Of a DNA stretch of 64,000 nt, positions 41,871-53,020 are shown piece by piece. Position 1 is the stretch's first letter; every line of letters begins with the position of its first letter. Position numbers and translations under genes: made by a program. Location: the NCBI GenBank assembly GCA_037954665.1, contig JBBMOL010000204.1, positions 310,001 to 374,000 of the forward strand. The letters run 5' to 3'. Source of the DNA: Laguncularia racemosa (Eukaryota; Streptophyta; Magnoliopsida; Myrtales; Combretaceae). The notes beneath the pieces are model-generated. The model did no database searches, was not told the origin of the DNA, and worked only from the letters and a program-made list of their open reading frames with translations.

Positions 41871-43063
41871 TACAAAGTGTGGTTGTGTATGCATGTAAAT
41901 AAGTGTATAGTATGATTGTGTGTGTGTACGTGTAGGTGTGTGCAGAGTGTGTATATGTATGGATGGGAGTGTGTTGGTGTGTGTACGTGGTGTGTGGGAA
42001 TGTGCTAGTGTATGTGTGTGGTGTAGGTATAAGGTATGTAAGTGGGGTTCGGTGTGTAGGAGATAAGAAGTAGAAAAAGGGAAAGGAATCAAGTTGGGAA
42101 ATGAAGGAGAACAAAAATGGAAAATGGAAGATGTTTAGAATGGAGGAAAAACATAGAGGATTAGAAGGGAAGATTTGAAATATACACATGCATAAGTGTG
42201 GGCCAGAGAAGAGTGAAGAGGAATGAGAAGAAGATGTGGGAAATTGGAGAAGTCCGAGGGGTTGAAGGGAGCTTAGTAAGGAAACAAGAGGAAAGTTATG
42301 GTAAGGGAGTGAAAAGGGAAGAAGAGAATAAGGAAAAGGGAAAAGGAAAGTTGAAAGAAGGAGAAAGTGAGAATTGAAGACGGAAAAAGGGTGAGGAAAG
42401 GAGAAGAAGAGTCGGGAAAATAAAGGCAAGGAGGTATTGATCTTGTATATGTACATAGGTGAACCTTGTGTATACGTATGAATATGATGTTATTACGATG
42501 TAGGTGGGTATGTATGTGTATAAAGAGTGGATGATGTATATATGATGATGGAAGCGTAAGTGAGGATGAAAACCAGTAGAAAAGATGGGAAACCCTATAG
42601 GTGGAGACTTCACGCCTTGCCATCAAACGCAAGATGAGCATAATACACATATCAAGTGCTAGGAAACTACCAAAGTCAAGTGGAGATGCTACTTTCTATG
42701 ATTAGGTTGAGGAAGCATTGCAAAAGTACACTAATTTCAAGAGAAAGGTAAAGGGCTTACCAACTGGAATTGCTCAACTCTAGTTAGGACTATGATGACC
42801 CTAAACAAGCGAGTGGGAAACTTAATGATATGCTACATTATTGTGTTGTGTGTTGATATGCTATGTATGTGAATTCATTTTCTTTGTTGTAATTGCAATT
42901 GAATGTGATTTTTGTTAAGTTTGAGTTATATAGTGGGTTTAATTGAGTTTAGGAAAGAAGTTATGAAGAAACTAGTAATTAGGTAAATTACAGATAAGTA
43001 CGAATGTATTGATATAGAAATTAGAATGGGCTAGGGTGGATAGCACTTTGCACCATCTTGCTA
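41871..43063. other. GT tract grading into purine-rich tract, then unassigned sequence
   Basis: 41871-42060 continues GT-rich. 42061-42450 is strongly purine-biased on the plus strand (GGAAAAGG, GAAGAAG repeats). 42650-43063 has ordinary composition and matches nothing else in the window. No gene recognised. The last bases are cut by the NA7 LTR, which has lost its first four bases. Confidence 0.6.
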
Positions 43064-44099
43064 GTGCCTAATTCCACTTAGAAGAATAATTAAAAGACTT
43101 AAGAAAAAGCAATGTCAAGTCAACAACAAACCGGATCCACAAGGGGCAAAATTCACGTGAACCCTAGTAAGATGTAATGAATTCCAAATGCTCAAAGTTA
43201 TAATTGTAATACCACAATGATAATCTCTTCTAATAACACCCTAATCACATATAATTCCACGAAAATAATCCAAAAATTCAAAAGAAAACCTCAATTCCAA
43301 GGACTCCTTTCCACTAGTGAAAATCACGTTTTCAAGGGAATTTTCAAGGATGATTCGAATTCAATTGCAAGGGACCTTAATCAAACACAAGAATTTGACA
43401 ACAATTAGAAGCAAATCTGTCCAAGAACTATCTCAATTCAACCCTAGATATGACACACTAGAGAAGAAAAGAAATCACAACAAGATGAAATTGATACTAC
43501 TCACAATTTCAAGGTGTTGCACTCGCCACAATTTCAACTCTTGGGACTGAAATTGATAAGAGTCTAATGACAATTAGGAACCCTAATTCTCACGTGAAGA
43601 AGAAGTGTATAATCTGCAAAATATGGCCTCCTCAAACCCTCTCTTAAGCAAGTATTTATACTTTCTACTCCTAGGGTTAAAAAGTGCTCAAAATTACAAG
43701 TTTGCCACTTTTAAGGTGGCTAACCCTAAATGAAAATTACAAGGAAATAAAAGTGCCCCAAAATGATTACAACATAAATAGTCCATGCAAATGAAAAATA
43801 TATAAAAGAAATTGGTCTTCAACATGCCGGTCTTCTATAGGATCCATCGGCCCAGCTCATTGTCGATTCAAGTCGATCCATGGATAACCCACAAGCTGAG
43901 TCTGAGGGAGTTTGTCCATTGCCCTATAAAACATGATAAGTGTGCCTGTTGGAAAACACAATACAAGAATAATAGAAAAGAGGTTAATATATAAATAATT
44001 CCGGGGTCGATCTGCTCAAAATGGGCCCTCAACGCCAAGATTTGAAATCCTTTAGTTCTTGCCCTAATGATAGGTCTTGTTGGATTTTTATTCCTATCA
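43064..44099 (-). repeat. NA7 3' LTR
   Basis: GTGCCTAATTCC to ATTCCTATCA. The polypurine tract follows (plus TCTCCTCGGGCCTC). TATA palindrome 43647 with one change (TACTTTCT). Confidence 0.9.
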
Positions 44100-44365
44100 T
44101 CTCCTCGGGCCTCAAAAAGATTTATCCTCAAATCTGGTAGATCAAAAGCAATAGAGACTTTGTTTTCTCCTAGCAATCCATCAGAAGAAGTATCTCTGCA
44201 AAATCCCAATATCTGAAATACTACAGGTGGTGATTGTTTTCTCTCCTCCATTTCCAGGATGTATCTCATCTGCAACACAAATAATGACCCATTATCCACT
44301 GAGGTGTCCCCTATCTCAACCCATTTCATTGATATTGTTGCCTCCTTTTCTAACTCATCTATATG
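43868..44365 (-). pseudogene. NA7 linker fused to integrase tail, reading into the LTR
   Basis: 153-codon ORF from M-K-W-V-E-I-G (44329). V-D-N-G-S-L-F-V-L-Q-M-R-Y-I-L-E-M, R-K-Q-S-P-P-V-V-F-Q-I-L, D-G-L-L-G-E-N-K, then D-L-P-D-L-R-I-N-L-F-E-A-R-G-D-D at the polypurine tract. T-R-P-I-I-R-A-R-T-K-G-F-Q comes from the LTR. It is the cleanest copy of the fusion and is similar along its whole length to NA3, so the deletion predates both elements. Confidence 0.72.
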
Positions 44366-44715
44366 TCACTGATCCTCATGGTCTTCTAATGGTTGGACCA
44401 ACTGCTCATTGCCCTCTGAGACCTCTGAAGGTGAACACAAATGTCTCTGAACATTCTGGCCCTCTAATGATAGACTCATCTGACTGTGATCCTTAGAATA
44501 CTCCAATGGTTTACTCAATTGCTCGTGAACCACTAGTATCTCTAAAGGAGAATATAACTGACCTTGAATAGTTTGGTCCTCTGGTAGTCTGCTCATCTGA
44601 CTATGATCATCAGGATCCTCTAAAGGTTGGCACATCTATGTCTGACAAATTTTGTGCTCTAAAGGTTTGTTTGACTACTCATGGCCTACTGATAGTCTAC
44701 TGATTTGTTGTTGAA
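44366..44715 (-). repeat. NA7 39-bp repeats encoding 13-residue units
   Basis: Open frame 44635-44366 made of 13-mers: PLEDPDDHSQMSR, LPEDQTIQGQLYS, PLEILVVHEQLSK, PLEYSKDHSQMSL, SLEGQNVQRHLCS, PSEVSEGNEQLVQ, then PLEDHEDQ. Three unit types rotate (SQMS, QxxLxS, EQL), giving a 117-bp higher-order repeat. The frame is kept over all seven units. The first unit of the series is PLEVQRVQQQISR at the end of protease (about 44710). Confidence 0.88.
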
Positions 44716-45195
44716 CCCTTTGAACCTCTAAAGGCGACATTGGATTCAGAATAATTCGCTTTCCCTCCTTCTTGAATACATAAGTATTCCTAAAGCCATC
44801 ATTTAAAGCCCTCCTGTCATATAACCAAGACCTGCCAAGCAATATATGGGATGTACACATAGGCACAATATCACGCTCAATCTCATCAAAGTATTTATCC
44901 CCTACACTAAATGGTACCCTAGCTCTTTGGGTTACATGCAAACTTCTCTGATCATTAAGCCAATGCAATGTATACGGTTAAGGATGTGGAGTAATAGCAA
45001 GTTTTAGTTACGATACCATCGATGTTGCTACCACATTGGTACAACTACCACCATCAACTATAAGGACACATAAATGTCCTTGTACCCTACAAGAAGTATA
45101 GAACAAGTTTTCCCTTTGTTTGTCATCCTTAGTAGTAAATGTAGTCAATGCCCGGCACAATACATTAGCGTAATGAAACATTTCACTAGACATGA
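44675..45195 (-). pseudogene. NA7 stand-alone retropepsin
   Basis: Start MSSEMFHYANVLCRALTTF (about 45195), R-E-N-L-F-Y-T-S-C-R-V-Q-G, active site L-I-V-D-G-G-S-C-T-N-V-V. A short gap with a stop follows (44969-45007). The second half (44968-44675) has H-W-L-N-D-Q, V-P-F-S-V-G-D-K-Y, C-T-S-H-I-L-L-G-R-S-W-L-Y-D-R-R and P-L-E-V-Q-R-V-Q-Q-Q-I-S-R. There is no gag between leader and ATG. Confidence 0.83.
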
Positions 45196-46734
45196 TTGTG
45201 TTCAAACCCAACAACACAATAATTATCTTCACACTTCCACGGTTCAAGCACACAACCAAGCTACAAATGAAGTACACTCAACTACTTTCAAGTAGATAGA
45301 ATTAAATTCAACTACAAGTGTTTAAGTAACTAGTTTAATTACTTTCACACTTTAATGACTTGTTTGAACTTTAAATTCTACTACTCACTTTCCTTATTCT
45401 TACCTTGATTTCTCACCACTTAAATACACAATGGGCAACAAGGAAAATACTCACACAACACACCATCCATCGCCACAAAAGTCCCCTTATGCTCACGGTT
45501 CAAGATGCTTTACACCATTACTAACAAAGTCCTTGACAACACATACAATAACCAATATCAAATGTACACAATCTCTACTAAATTAACAAGAATTTAACTC
45601 CAACTACACTTCCTCTAGCCATGGCATAATTCACTTCCACAAAATACAACCAAAACCGTAACTCCAACACAAGATAAGGCAGCTTGTTCAATAAGTGCAT
45701 AACTCCACAAATGGTAAGAGGCTTTTCAAATTCAAATGATACACAATTAATTATGACTTAATGTGTATTCGAGATTTCAAATTGACCTCTTAATGTACAC
45801 TTTAAATTTTGATTTCAAATATGAAAATAATAATTATGATTCCTCCAATTTCCAAAAATGCACACACTACACAATTTTACTTCACAATTGAAACACCACT
45901 CTTCCCCTTCACGGTTTGCTAACCTTGCACTACACTCTCACACTTTAACCTTAATGTTTAGCACCTTACTCCACACAACTTCCACAAATTCACACCACTT
46001 CATAACACCTCAAGTGCAACACACTCACACCGCCACTTACAAAATACACGCACAATGCACTTAATTCAAACAACAACAACAATACTCATGGTGCAATACC
46101 TTCTTCTCAATGCACACAACACAATACTTCAAGGTGTACACATTCTTGCCACTACACAACTCCCATTCACACCATAAACCACAAGTAATGGCAGCAACAA
46201 AATTCAAATTTGAAATCACTCCACTAAATACAACCATCTCCACAAATGGTAAAAAACAATTCAAATTCAAATAACACTTATTCAATGCTACTCAATGAAT
46301 TGCTTTCAAACTTAAAGAAGGTATTTGAATTTCAAATGGATGCTTATCCTTCCACACACTTCAAGTCTGGAAATTGCAAATGCTCCAATTCCGAATTGCA
46401 CAAGGATTCACACAACACACTCCACAAGCTTCTTCAAACAACACATCAATTACGGTATGGATGGGGGTAAATTTAAATTTTAAAATTTTGAATGAATAAC
46501 ACACTTCTACTCCTTCCCCACCACGAAATTGATCAACCACAAGAAGCTACAACAGACCCTTCAATCAAACTCCAACAAGCAACAAATTAGATTTTCAATC
46601 AAGACAATTTCGTAACTCAAATTCACAACACACAATTTCGGTTCAAAAATGAAGAACCCTAATTGAAGATGATGATCACGAAATCAACCAACAATTAATC
46701 CCTTCTCTCAACTTGTGCTCTGATACCAAAAAGA
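45196..46734 (-). other. NA7 leader and primer site
   Basis: About 1.5 kb without a supported gene. AAACAACAACAA and CACAAC-rich on the plus strand. Primer site on plus GTGCTCTGATACCAAAAAGA (46715-46734). Confidence 0.8.
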
Positions 46735-47774
46735 TGATGTGCCTAATTCCACTTAGAAGAATAATTAAAAGACTTAAGAAAAAGCAATGTCAAGTCAACA
46801 ACAAACCGGATCCACAAGGGGCAAAATTCACGTGAACCCTAGTAAGATGTAATGAATTCCAAATGCTCAAAGTTATAATTGTAATAACACAATGATAATC
46901 TCTTCTAATAACACCCTAATCACATATAATTCCACGAAAATAATCCAAAAATTCAAAAGAAAACCTCAATTCCAAGGACTCCTTTCCACTAGTGAAAATC
47001 ACGTTTTCAAGGGAATTTTCAAGGATGATTCGAATTCAATTGCAAGGGACCTTAATCAAACACAAGAATTCGACAACAATTAGAAGCAAATCTGTCCAAG
47101 AACTATCTCAATTCAACCCTAGATATGACACACTAGAGAAGAAAAGAAATCACAACAAGATGAAATTGATACTACTCATAATTTCAAGGTTTTGCACTCG
47201 CCACAATTTCAACTCTTGGGATTGAAATTGATAAGAGTCTAATGACAATTAGGAACCCTAATTCTCACGTGAAGAAGAAGTGTATAATCTGCAAAATATG
47301 GCCTCCTCAAACCCTCTCTTAAGCAAGTATTTATACTTGCTACTCCTATGGTTAAAAAGTGCTCAAAATTATAAGTTTGCCACTTTTAAGGTGGCTAACC
47401 CTAAATGAAAATTACATGGAAATAAAAGTGTCCCAAAATGATTACAACATAAATAGTCCATGCAAATGAAAAATATATAAAAGAAATTGGTCTTCAACAT
47501 GCCGGTCTTCTATAGGATCCATCGGCCCAGCTCATTGTCGGTTCAAGTCGGTCCATGGATAACCCACAAGCTGAGTCTGAGGGAGTTTGTCCATTGCCCT
47601 ATAAAATATGATAAGTGTGCCTGTTGGAAAACACAATACAAGAATAATAGAAAAGAGGTTAATATATAAATAATTTCGAGATCGATCTGCTCAAAATGGG
47701 CCCTCAACGCCAAGATTTGAAATCCTTTAGTTCTTGCCCTAATGATAGGTCTTGTTGGATTTTTATTCCTATCA
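46735..47774 (-). repeat. NA7 5' LTR, 1040 bp
   Basis: TGATGTGCCTAATTCC to ATTCCTATCA. At its right edge the NA8 RT codons run into the LTR (T-F-L-G-F-I / D-R-N-K-N-P). Confidence 0.93.
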
Positions 47775-48330
47775 ATAAATCCCAAAAATGTTACCTCAGT
47801 TTGGTAGAAGGAACACTTCTGGAGATTTGCAAACAACTGTTGTGCCCTCAAGACTGAAAACACCGCCTAAAGTTGCTCTACGTGATTTTTTAGGCTTTTC
47901 CTATATATCAGAATATCATCAAAATAAACAACAACAAATTTACCTCGAAACTCCTTCATTACATGATTCATTAATCTCATTAATGTGCTAGGAGCATTAC
48001 TCAAACCAAACGGCATAACCATCCATTCATACAATCTATGGCGTGTTTTAAAAGCGGTTTTCCACTTGCCTCCTTCTCTCATTCGAATTTGATGATATCC
48101 GCTTTTAAGATCCACTTTAGAGAACACCTATGCACCATATAATTCATCCAACATATCATCAAGTCTAGGAATAGCATACCTGTATTTGATGGTAATTTTG
48201 TTGATGGCTTAGCTATCAATGCACATTCTCCAAGTACCATCCTTCTTAGGGACAAGAAGGGCTAGAATAGCACATAGATTGAGACTTTCCATGATAAAAC
48301 CCTGTTCGACTAGCTCATCCACTAACATTT
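47775..48330 (-). pseudogene. NA8 reverse transcriptase
   Basis: RT copies element RNA into DNA. Read on the minus strand: V-P-K-K-D-G-T-W-R-M-C-I-D-S (fingers), P-R-L-D-D-M-L-D-E-L-Y-G, motif A F-S-K-V-D-L-K-S-G-Y-H-Q-I-R, M-P-F-G-L-S-N-A-P-S-T (motif B), and motif C V-V-V-Y-F-D-D-I-L-I-Y with both Asp. Then L-F-A-N-L-Q-K-C-S-F and V-T-F-L-G-F-I. Single stops interrupt it (after I-D-S, before V-F-S-K, after E-Q-L), so it is inactive as it stands. All three catalytic Asp are kept. Confidence 0.9.
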
Positions 48331-48700
48331 TAATTCCTTAGCCTCCTTGGGATTCATGCGATACGCAGGTCAATTTGGCAAAACTGACCTAGGCAAGAAG
48401 TCGATGGCGTGCTTTATACCTCTCAAAGGTGGTAAACCCTCTAGCTAATCATCAGTAAAAAGGTTACTATACTCATCCAATACTTAAGATGCTGCAGGGG
48501 GTAGATGTTGATGTCTCTCTATCCTTAGGGCATATCTCAACTACAACAAGTATACTGGGCTCTCATTTGTTATGGCCTCCTCTATCTCACTCTATCCCAT
48601 CAATAAGACCTTTTTCCTCCCAGATTCCTTAGCTGGTATTGGAACCGCTTTAATCTCTGATGGTCTACTGATCTATTGCTGAACCTCTTAGATCTCTAAA
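48331..48700 (-). pseudogene. NA8 protease-RT linker
   Basis: Minus strand: S-E-I-K-A-V-P-I-P-A-K-E-S-G-R-K-K-V-L-L-M-G, E-E-A-I-T-N-E-S-P-V-Y-L-L, H-Q-H-L-P-P-A-A-S, L-E-G-L-P-P-L-R-G-I-K-H-A-I-D. It follows one PLEI-type 13-mer, against the expanded array of P-type elements. It shows what P-type linkers derive from. Confidence 0.75.
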
Positions 48701-49161
48701 GGTGACATTAGGTTTAGGATGATACGTTTACCGTCTTTCTGGAATACATATGTATTTCTGAAGCCATCCTGTAAGACCCTCCTGGGATACAACCAAGGCT
48801 TGCCATGCAATATATGGGATGCACACATAGGAAGAATATCATATTCAATCTCGTCATGATATTTATCCCCTATACTGAAATGTACCCTAGCTCTCTAGGT
48901 TACATGGAGACTCCCTTGTTCACTTAGCCAATGTAATTTGTAGGGTTTAGGATGTAAGGTAGTTACAAGTTTCAATTTCGATACTAATGAGGCAGCCACA
49001 ACATTAGTACAACTGCCACCATCAATAATAATGGCACATAAGTTACATTGCACCCTATAAGAAGTGTGAAACAAGTTTTCCCTTTGCACATCATCAATAG
49101 TTATAAAAGAGGTTAAGGCCCGGTGTAGTACATTAGTAAACAAATACAAATCACTTGACAT
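48690..49161 (-). pseudogene. NA8 retropepsin
   Basis: Start MSSDLYLFTNVLHRALTSF (ATG 49161). R-E-N-L-F-H-T-S-Y-R-V, active site I-I-D-G-G-S-C-T-N-V-V-A-A. A stop near 48893 replaces the residue after H-V-T. The C-terminal half has C-A-S-H-I-L-H-G-K-P-W-L-Y and ends M-S-P-L-E-I. Confidence 0.82.
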
Positions 49162-50154
49162 TATTGCTACTAACTTCAACAAGCCAATAATACACTATAC
49201 CACACACACTACGGCAACACACACTTCCCCACACTTTAATTATGGCAACAATAAGTGGAACAATAATTAAACACTTCCAAGTAGTAGCTAATGAATTCAA
49301 CTAAGCAAGTGTTTAAGTATCAATACTCAATAACTTCCATACTGTAATGCTTGTTTTAAAATTCAAATTTTACCACTATATTTCCTTTTCTATTTACGGC
49401 TCATACACACTCTTACGTCCACGTACAACACCTTCTTTACACAACATAACTCCACAACAATTTACAACACTCTCCACAACACACTCACACCGCCACACAC
49501 ACAACACAAACACGATGCAACTCCCTTTCAAACCTTAACACCACTTCACGTGCAACACTTCCTCACAACACAAACTTACAACAAATTGCAATTCCCTTCA
49601 CTACACACTCATACTACCACATATACACAACACAATCATGGTGTACTTCCTTCAAACAACAACACCACTTCACGTGCAACAATTCAAAAATACACTCTTA
49701 ATGCAACATTCTCCACAAATGGTAAGAACAATTCAAATTCAAATAACAATCAATCAATGCTAGTTAATGACTTTCTTCCAAACTTAAAGAAGGTGTTTGA
49801 AATTCAAATATTTTCCTTACCTCCAAACAATGCAAATCTAAAAATTTACAAATGACCACTACTATTTCTGAAATCACCAACACACAATTCACTCTTCTTG
49901 TTTCAAATTTCCAATTTTCCAAATGATCACAAAGGATCACTCCTCCTTACTCACGGTAAACTCAAGGAAACAAATGCTATTACAAGCAATCCACATCCAC
50001 TTCAACAACAACAATAAGAATGAAATAAAATCCACAAGCACTACTACAATTCACTTTAATAATTTCGGATCAAGAATTAACTTCAAGAACCCTAATTGTC
50101 AAATGATAATCACACAAATCCCTTCTACAAAACCTATGCTCTGATTCCAAAATA
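49162..50154 (-). other. NA8 leader and primer site
   Basis: About 1 kb, CACAAC-rich on the plus strand, no supported gene. Primer site on plus ATGCTCTGATTCCAAAATA (about 50136-50154), one change. Confidence 0.78.
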
Positions 50155-50993
50155 TGATGTGCCTTAATAATTTAAGCACATGAACATAATCCAAATGGAG
50201 AATTCAATAGGACAAAATCCCCAAATTGGCATGAATATAAAGGATGAACAATCTCAATGGCGTGACCCCAAATTAGATGTATTACAATGGATCTCCAATA
50301 CCAATCAATTACATATAAAAATGCAATTCCAATCTCTAAAATTTGTTAGTAATCCTAGCAATATGAACCCTAATTTAGCGTGAAACAACAAGTAGGAAAA
50401 TTAACCAATTATCACTAGATATTATACACTAGCAATAAAAGGATGCAACTTAGAAGATCTTGATATTACTCACAAGAAATTTCAAGCCAAACTTGCCACA
50501 ATTTCTAAAGAAATTGGTAAGAGTGATGCTAGTAAGAGTAGACTCTCTCACATGGCACAAAGTGTTTAGTTTATCAAATTATCAAAAGCTCCCTAAAAAC
50601 CTTAGTTAGCAAATATTTATACTTGCTCCAGTTAGGGTAAAAAATGTTCAAAAAATTACAAATATGCCATTAAGTGGCTGGTTCTAAAATCACAATTACA
50701 AGTGCAAAAATGGTCTTCAAGTGGCCGGTTCTTCAAGTCAAGTGAACATATTGTGGACCGTTAGATGTGAGTCCAAGAATGTCCCCAATTTGATCCTTAG
50801 CGTGTTTTTATTCGCCATCTTGTAAAACCGATAAATGTACTTACTCTAATGCACAACAATTATGTAATACACAAGTAGATACTAAATCAACATCCTCTAG
50901 GTTTAGTTGTTCATGGAGGATCCTCATAGCTAAGTTTTGTAAACCCTTAGCTTAGGCTCTGGTGATTGGTCTTGTGGGAATCCAATTCCTATC
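50155..50993 (-). repeat. NA8 5' LTR, 839 bp
   Basis: TGATGTGCCTTAATAATTT to AATTCCTATCA, next bases CGCCA. TATA element near 50607 (AGCAAATATTTATACTTGCT). Related to the NA1 LTR in U3. Confidence 0.85.
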
Positions 50994-51058
50994 ACGCCAA
51001 GTGCCAACTAAGTGATTAGGGGATTATCATGCCTTGATGGTTCCAAGTCTGGCCTATC
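50994..51058. other. Short unassigned spacer
   Basis: 65 bp between NA8 and NA9 LTRs with no match to the elements here. Possibly original target DNA or the end of an older repeat. Confidence 0.5.
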
Positions 51059-51933
51059 TAATGGGAATCTACCCTGCGATCCTGATAATCAAGGAACCTG
51101 ATTTAGATGATGGTCCAAATCACTCACATGTATCCATTTTCTTTATCTAATAATGTTTGAGTTGCAATATAGTAGGTACGATGATCTGTCTTAACGGGAT
51201 GCTACATGACCTACACTATTGATCAAATTGGGAACATCATCGGACTCACATCCAATGGTCCACGATGATCACAGTTGACTTGAAGAACCAGCTCTTTGAA
51301 GACCATCTTTGTATTTGTTATTTTATCTTTGAACTGGTTACTTTGTAATCATTTTGGGACATTTTTATTTGGTTATATTTTTTGAATTAGGATTGGCCAC
51401 ATTAGTGGCATAGATGTAATTATTTTGGACATTTTAACCTTAATTGGAGCAAGTATAAATACTTGTTAAGTAGGGTTTTTAGGGAGACTTTTGATAATTG
51501 GAAAAACACACCCTTGTTGCCGTAAGGAGTCCCCTTGCATTGCAATTGATTTCTTATCAATTTTATCATTAAAATTGTGGCGAGAACCAACTTGAGTGAT
51601 TGTGAGTAATATCAATCATTTCTTATTGTTTTACAAATTGTACTTAGTGAGTCATATCTAGGTGCTATTTGTTGGTTCCTTATTTTGTTCACGTGAATTT
51701 AGGGTTCTATTTTATATTTGAAACATTTCAATTTGAATTGGAATCTTAGTTCATTTCCTTTATTAACCATTGATATTCTTGCAATTAATTGTTCCATATA
51801 TCCATTTAACTTCCATTTTTTGTGAATTAGGGTGAATTTGTGAAGTGGTTGATCAAGCTAACGGTTGTTGGTTGTTATTATTGTTCACGCCTATTGGAGT
51901 ATGTTATGTGCTTCAATCATTTGAAGCACATCA
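51059..51933 (+). repeat. NA9 5' LTR, 875 bp
   Basis: TAATGGGAATCTACCCTGC to TTGAAGCACATCA. TATA element 51450-51469 (one arm base changed). Followed by TCCTTTTAGTATCAGAGCTT (primer site). Confidence 0.85.
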
Positions 51934-53020
51934 TCCTTTTAGTATCAGAGCTTAGGTTGTGAGAAGGGATTTGTGCAATTGTGATTTTGGAATTTTAGGG
52001 TTCTTGAGTTTAACATCTTGATCCGAAATTCTGAAGTGGAGATTGAGTTGTTTGATTTTGTTGTTGAGGAGTTGTAATTGCTACTTGTTGTTGTAGACGT
52101 AGAGCATTTGTAATTTCCTTGTTTTCTTAAGTTGGCAGTGATTGATTTAAGGGAAGTGATCATTGGATCATTTGGGTGAAGTGATCATTTGAAATAAAGA
52201 AGAGTGAATGGTGTGTTGGTGATTTCGGAAATTGAGCATTGTTGTTGTAAAATTCCACATTTGAAATTGCGTGTGAAGAATAGGAAGATATTTGAAATTC
52301 AAACACCTCCTTTAAGTTTGAAGCAATTCATTGAGTAGCATTAAATAAGTGTTATTTGAATTTGAATTGTTTTTTTTTTACCATTTGTGGAGAAGGTTGC
52401 ATTTAGTGGAGTAATTTAAATTTGAATTTTTTTGCTACCTTTGTTTATAGATTACAGTGTAAATTGTGTTGTGTGAGTGGCGAACTGGAGTTGTGATGTA
52501 GCAAGGAAGTGTATACTTTGAAGTGTTGTGTGTGTATTAAGGTGAAGGTGTTGCAACGTGTAGTGGTGTTGTGGTGAATTGAGTGCACCATGATTATGTG
52601 TATGTGTGGTGGTATGAGTGTGTAGTGATTGAATTGCCACTTGTTGAAGAAGTTGTGTGTGGTGTAAGGTGTTGTACATTAAGACTAATTATGGGTGTGA
52701 AACTGTGGCAAGAAAGGAAAGTTGAGAAGTGAAGTTTGAATTCAAAAACAAGCATTAAAGTGTGAAAGTAATTGAAACTCACTACTTAAAAACTTGCTAG
52801 TTGAAATTAATAACTTAACTACTTGGAAGTGATTATTTGTGCTTCACTTATTTTACTATACTTGAAGTGTCAAGAAGTGATAATTTTGTTTATTGAACTA
52901 TTACACCGTGGGTGTATAATTGTATATGAGTTTTGATTGTCTAAAACGTGCTATTGTGACGTGGTGTTGTTAAAGGAGTGTGTTGCAAATTGTGGGATTG
53001 TACTTCAACAAATTACAAGC
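51934..53020 (+). other. NA9 primer site and leader
   Basis: TG-rich non-coding leader of about 1.1 kb up to the gag ATG at 53021. Nothing else seen. Confidence 0.75.

Larger units (their letters stand above)
43064..47774 (-). mobile_element. NA7, P-type element, 4711 bp, young
   Basis: 3' LTR 43064-44099 (first four bases TGAT missing), linker and integrase tail, 39-bp repeats, protease, leader, primer site (46712-46734), 5' LTR 46735-47774 (1040 bp). I count about 16 differences by eye over 1036 aligned LTR bases (about 1.5%). It inserted in the RT of NA8 (…FLGFI). The left side no longer matches NA8, so a deletion removed the left flank and the duplication. Confidence 0.9.
47775..50993 (-). 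mobile_element. NA8, pol-bearing element without gag, partial
   Basis: 5' LTR 50155-50993, primer site, leader, protease, linker, RT up to motif F-L-G-F-I, where NA7 entered. The remainder (RNase H, integrase, 3' LTR) is not in the window. It is the only NA element with RT catalytic motifs. Like P-type elements it opens with protease, not gag. Confidence 0.82.

Noticed and set aside
41332..42456. 374-codon open frame on the minus strand
   Set aside because: Translation is His/Thr/Tyr/Pro low complexity from GT-rich repeats, followed by a Ser/Phe/Leu run from the purine tract. No domain; overlapping frames are equally open.
42650..43063. Possible host exon or promoter
   Set aside because: No ORF of note, no splice pattern or motif; only normal base composition after the minisatellite.
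43064..47779. Target duplication for NA7
   Set aside because: ATAAA follows the right LTR but the left flank reads TTGCTA; no match, in keeping with a deletion at the left edge.
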